A stretch of DNA of 7,003 bases. It comes from Mucilaginibacter sp. Lineage in GTDB: Bacteria; Bacteroidota; Bacteroidia; Sphingobacteriales; Sphingobacteriaceae. The position numbers and the translations under genes are program-made. Below, one piece after another: positions 3,949 through 7,003 of this stretch; the stretch's first letter is position 1; each line of letters begins with the position of its first letter. Under the pieces are notes generated by a model that had not been told where the DNA came from, did not search any database, and saw only the letters and a list, made by a program, of their open reading frames with translations. The stretch covers positions 1-7,003 of the forward strand of contig JAICXZ010000163.1 in NCBI GenBank assembly GCA_025934475.1. Reading direction: 5' to 3'.

Positions 3949-6858
3949 ATGAAATCATTTTTACTATCTGTATTAAAATCTTGCTCAGTTCTGATAATAT
4001 TTCTTGCTTTTAGCAATGGTGCTTGCGCGCAAATAATAAAGGGTAATGTGACCGATGCCAAAACCGGTGATATATTAATAGGCGCCACGGTACATATCCA
4101 GAAGGGCGACTTTCAGGAAAGCACCACAGTTAAACTGGATGGTATTTATGTTTTCAAAAATGTTCCTTCGGGCGCTTACAAATTGCAGGTCAAATACATT
4201 GGCTACAATACTACCAAAGAATACGAAGTAGAGGCTGTTAGCGGCAACCCGGCTATCCTGAACGTAGCCATGGTTTCCAAAGCGAATGCATTAACTGAGG
4301 TTGCTATAACCGAGCATATAAGTCGCGAAACAGACGCTGCCGCCCGCAACGACGAAAAAAATGCCAATACCACACTCAATGCCGTTTCGGCGCAGGCAAT
4401 TGCTATATCGCCAGATGTATTGGTATCAAACGTGGTGAGCCGGGTTTCGGGGATCTCGATAGATAGGAGCAACACCGGCGACGCACAGCATGTGATCATT
4501 CGTGGTATGGATAAGCAGTACAATACCACCCTTATCAACGGTATCAAAATACCAAGCCCCGATAATAAAAACAGGTACGTGCCATTGGATATTTTTCCTG
4601 CCGGGCTGGTTGACCGCCTGGAAGTCTATAAAACCCTGACACCGGATATGGAAGGCGATGCTTCGGGTGGCGTAGTTAACATGGTCATGAAATCCGCACC
4701 GGATAGGCTGGTTTTGGACGCCGAAGCCGGAACCGGGTATAGCCAGCTATTCTTCAACCGCAGTTTCGAAACTTTTGACCACAGTTCGGTAAACAACGAA
4801 TCGCCGGGAGAAAGGCATCCCGGGCAACCGGCTTCAATAAGCGAGTTCCCGTATCAAAATCTGATCGCTACCAAAGAGAATGCTCCTATAAACAAAACTG
4901 CAAGCCTGACAATTGGTAACCGCTTTTTTGACAATAAGCTGGGTATCATATTTGCCGGCACTTATCAGAATTTATACCAGGGCAACAACAGCTTTATTGT
5001 TGTACAGGAGAATACCGTTGGCGCATCGCCAAACATCAATACGCCAAACCAGGAAACGGCTTTCCAGAGTTCAAATAACCGCCAATATTCATCGCAACTC
5101 AATCGCCTGGGCGCTATTGCTTCTATAGATTATAAATTCGATGCCGACAACATTATCAAATTGTTTGGTACGTATGTGCAGTTGAACGAATATCGTGTAC
5201 GAGAGACCCAGGAAGATACTTATGGCGGTTATTCTTACCTGGGTTACCGGGGTACATTCTCTATCGACAACCATACACAGACACGTACCGATCTGCAGGA
5301 TATTTACGATGTAGCGCTAAGCGGCAAACACAATAATTTATTCTTCAAAGGCTTTTCGGTGGACTGGACGGGCGCTACATCACAGGCTACCCACAAGTTG
5401 CCCGATATGGCCGAGTTTGACTCCAATTATAATACGGCCCCCATTATACCGTCAGGCAGCTCAAATCAGCCGACAGGAAATCCATCAGAGCCTTATGCGT
5501 CAGTTGCAACGGGTATCCAAAATACACCTGTAATGGTCGGAAACGAATCCAGGGAATGGATGCATAATACCGACAAGGATCTTTCGGGATACTTAAATCT
5601 GCATTATAAAAGCGACAATATTTTTGGTCGAAAAGCGGATTTTTCTATCGGTGGCATGTACCGCCACAAAACAAGGGACAACTTCCTTGACTCGTATACA
5701 CTTAATAATACGTTCATATCAGGAACAGCCAACCCCGAACTATATACTTCGATACCGGCAGCTACATTTTATTTTGCAAATGATCAGCAACCATACGGTA
5801 CCTATGCCACCAATGCCGGCGACTATACCTTCACCGAGAATATAGGTGCTGTTTATGGCATGGTTAAATATTATATCAGCAACAAGCTGGATGTAATAGT
5901 CGGAGTGCGGGCAGAGCAGACCGATCAATCTTTTGATACCAATCAGCCAGCCTCATTTGCAGGTAAATCGGGTTCTATTAGTTATCTCGACATTTTGCCC
6001 AGTGTCAATGTCAAATATGCGCTTACCGATGAGCAGGCTTTAAGGGCGGCTTACTATAAATCAGTACTCAGACCGTCATTTTACGACCTGGTGCCCGCGA
6101 CAGACAACTCACAGGATGATGCCTTTTACGATCATATCGGAAATCCTTACCTGCTTCATACAGCTATCGATAACTATGATGCGCGTTATGAGTTTTTCCC
6201 CGGCGTATTTGACGAATTTATGGTTGGGGGCTTTTACAAACATATAATGGACCCAATTGAGACCTCATTACAACAGGGGCCGGGTGGCGCAACGTTGTAC
6301 TTCATACCAAATAATCCAAGCGCTTCAGCACAGAATTTTGGCGCCGAATTAGTAGGCACGAAGTATTTCGGTAACATCGGTTTCTCGGTCAACTATACCT
6401 ACACCAATTCACAGATCACTACGCCGAAGAGTATCAATGTACAGGGCGAGATAACTACGCGCAATCAAACCAGGCCGCTACAGGGTCAGGCAGCCAATAT
6501 TGCCAATGCCTCTTTGTTGTATAAGGATCAGAAGTTAGGTATCGATGCGCAATTATCGGTTGGCTACACGGGCGAACGTTTGGCCGCTGTATCCAATTAT
6601 TATGAATTGGATACCTGGGAAAAACCGTCAACCTATCTTGATTTTTCTGCACAGAAAAAGATCGGCAGGCACTTCGTCATTTTCGGCAAGGCTAATAACC
6701 TGTTGAATACGCCTTATGAGCTCTTTATTAAACAAGATAACCAAGGCAACTACGCCGGTTTGCTGAAATACCCGCACCAGGAGAGTCCGAAGTATACAAC
6801 GGTAGAGTATAGCCAGTTCTATGCGCGCTATAGCCTCGGTGTCAAATACAAATTTTAA
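3949..6858 (+). CDS. TonB-dependent outer-membrane receptor with carboxypeptidase-regulatory-like N-terminal domain
   Basis: A 969-residue receptor that imports a ligand across the outer membrane using TonB-ExbBD energy. Order of parts: signal peptide 1-28 (ending GACAQ); carboxypeptidase-regulatory-like domain about 29-107 (IIKGNVTDAKTGDILIGATV, LDGIYVFKNVPSGAYKLQV); a TonB-box-like LTEVAITE at 115-122; plug about 125-250; then a 22-strand-type beta barrel to the C-terminal phenylalanine (YSLGVKYKF). The plug motifs VSRVSGISI, HVIIRGMD and NRYVPLDIFPAGLVDRLEVY, followed by TLTPDMEGDASGGVVN, look like the TIGR01782 (Caulobacter/Xanthomonas-style) receptors more than SusC, although the N-terminal domain is shared with SusC-like proteins. 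The gene looks intact. The ligand cannot be read from the sequence. A lipoprotein gene follows 45 bases later, probably in the same transcript. The ATG at 3949 follows an AT-rich leader without a Shine-Dalgarno motif and gives a good signal peptide directly. Confidence 0.95.
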   Translation: MKSFLLSVLKSCSVLIIFLAFSNGACAQIIKGNVTDAKTGDILIGATVHIQKGDFQESTTVKLDGIYVFKNVPSGAYKLQVKYIGYNTTKEYEVEAVSGNPAILNVAMVSKANALTEVAITEHISRETDAAARNDEKNANTTLNAVSAQAIAISPDVLVSNVVSRVSGISIDRSNTGDAQHVIIRGMDKQYNTTLINGIKIPSPDNKNRYVPLDIFPAGLVDRLEVYKTLTPDMEGDASGGVVNMVMKSAPDRLVLDAEAGTGYSQLFFNRSFETFDHSSVNNESPGERHPGQPASISEFPYQNLIATKENAPINKTASLTIGNRFFDNKLGIIFAGTYQNLYQGNNSFIVVQENTVGASPNINTPNQETAFQSSNNRQYSSQLNRLGAIASIDYKFDADNIIKLFGTYVQLNEYRVRETQEDTYGGYSYLGYRGTFSIDNHTQTRTDLQDIYDVALSGKHNNLFFKGFSVDWTGATSQATHKLPDMAEFDSNYNTAPIIPSGSSNQPTGNPSEPYASVATGIQNTPVMVGNESREWMHNTDKDLSGYLNLHYKSDNIFGRKADFSIGGMYRHKTRDNFLDSYTLNNTFISGTANPELYTSIPAATFYFANDQQPYGTYATNAGDYTFTENIGAVYGMVKYYISNKLDVIVGVRAEQTDQSFDTNQPASFAGKSGSISYLDILPSVNVKYALTDEQALRAAYYKSVLRPSFYDLVPATDNSQDDAFYDHIGNPYLLHTAIDNYDARYEFFPGVFDEFMVGGFYKHIMDPIETSLQQGPGGATLYFIPNNPSASAQNFGAELVGTKYFGNIGFSVNYTYTNSQITTPKSINVQGEITTRNQTRPLQGQAANIANASLLYKDQKLGIDAQLSVGYTGERLAAVSNYYELDTWEKPSTYLDFSAQKKIGRHFVIFGKANNLLNTPYELFIKQDNQGNYAGLLKYPHQESPKYTTVEYSQFYARYSLGVKYKF

Positions 6859-6903
6859 TAATGCACACAATTAATACAAATAGAACTTAACCCATTACTC
6901 GTT

Positions 6904-7003
6904 ATGAAAAAATTAAAATTAATTTATCTTGGATTGTCGCTTTTAGCATTTGCGGCCTGCAAGAAGAGCGAAAAAACAACCATTTCCCAGGCGCAGATCC
7001 AGG
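6904..7003 (+). CDS. Partial lipoprotein, N-terminal 33 residues
   Basis: The frame opens with ATG at 6904 and is still open at the right edge. It begins with a lipoprotein signal peptide: KK at 2-3, a hydrophobic core at 6-17 and the lipobox FAAC with the lipidated cysteine at 19. Then come KKSEKTTISQAQIQ, a charged linker typical of Bacteroidota surface or periplasmic lipoproteins. It lies 45 bases after the receptor on the same strand, without a terminator between, so the two are probably one transcription unit and one uptake system. A SusD-type partner, a periplasmic peptidase, phytase or metal-binding lipoprotein are all possible; the visible part does not resemble any one of them clearly. 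Confidence 0.85.
   Translation, partial: MKKLKLIYLGLSLLAFAACKKSEKTTISQAQIQ

Noticed and set aside
3949..6858. SusC-type glycan receptor
   Set aside because: The N-terminal domain is shared with SusC, but the plug motifs look like the TIGR01782 style and the next lipoprotein does not begin like SusD, so only the general receptor call is made.

Overview
The window reads as ordinary chromosome of a member of the Bacteroidota, most likely a Sphingobacteriaceae-type genus such as Mucilaginibacter or Pedobacter. The grounds are start codons with AT-rich upstream sequence and no Shine-Dalgarno motif, TAnnTTTG-type promoter candidates, a large TonB-dependent receptor with an N-terminal carboxypeptidase-regulatory-like domain followed by a lipoprotein, and short degenerate tandem repeats between genes. 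The genus is an inference from gene style only.

Region by region. 1-113 (minus) is the start of a small unrecognised gene. 192-1563 (minus) is a tight two-gene operon: an Sfp-type 4'-phosphopantetheinyl transferase followed 4 bases later by lipB (octanoyltransferase). 1639-2175 (plus) is dcd (dCTP deaminase), divergent from that operon. 2176-2339 is a convergent intergenic stretch holding a 9-base repeat array, a strong GC-rich hairpin and a 7-base repeat array. 2340-3206 (minus) is a secreted CBM9/DOMON-like protein with an Asp/His-rich insertion and a Gly-Met-Arg-rich tail. 3302-3583 (plus) is clpS, the N-degron adaptor of the Clp protease. 3584-3948 has no convincing gene, but holds several inverted repeats that could form a structured RNA or leader. 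3949-6858 (plus) is a TonB-dependent outer-membrane receptor, and 6904-7003 is the start of a lipoprotein gene probably transcribed with it.

How the genes fit together. The transferase and LipB both centre on acyl carrier protein: the first would install the phosphopantetheine arm, and LipB takes octanoate from that arm to lipoylate dehydrogenase-complex subunits. dcd (dUMP supply) and clpS (protein turnover) are independent housekeeping genes. The receptor and lipoprotein form a separate envelope uptake unit whose substrate cannot be read from the visible part.

No defence system, CRISPR array, insertion sequence, rRNA or tRNA was found. The most unusual signals are non-coding: three short-period repeat arrays lying at or just after three stop codons, and the structured block before the receptor. 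Among the proteins, the Gly-Met-Arg tail is the most unusual, with an 11-residue duplication that differs only at synonymous sites.
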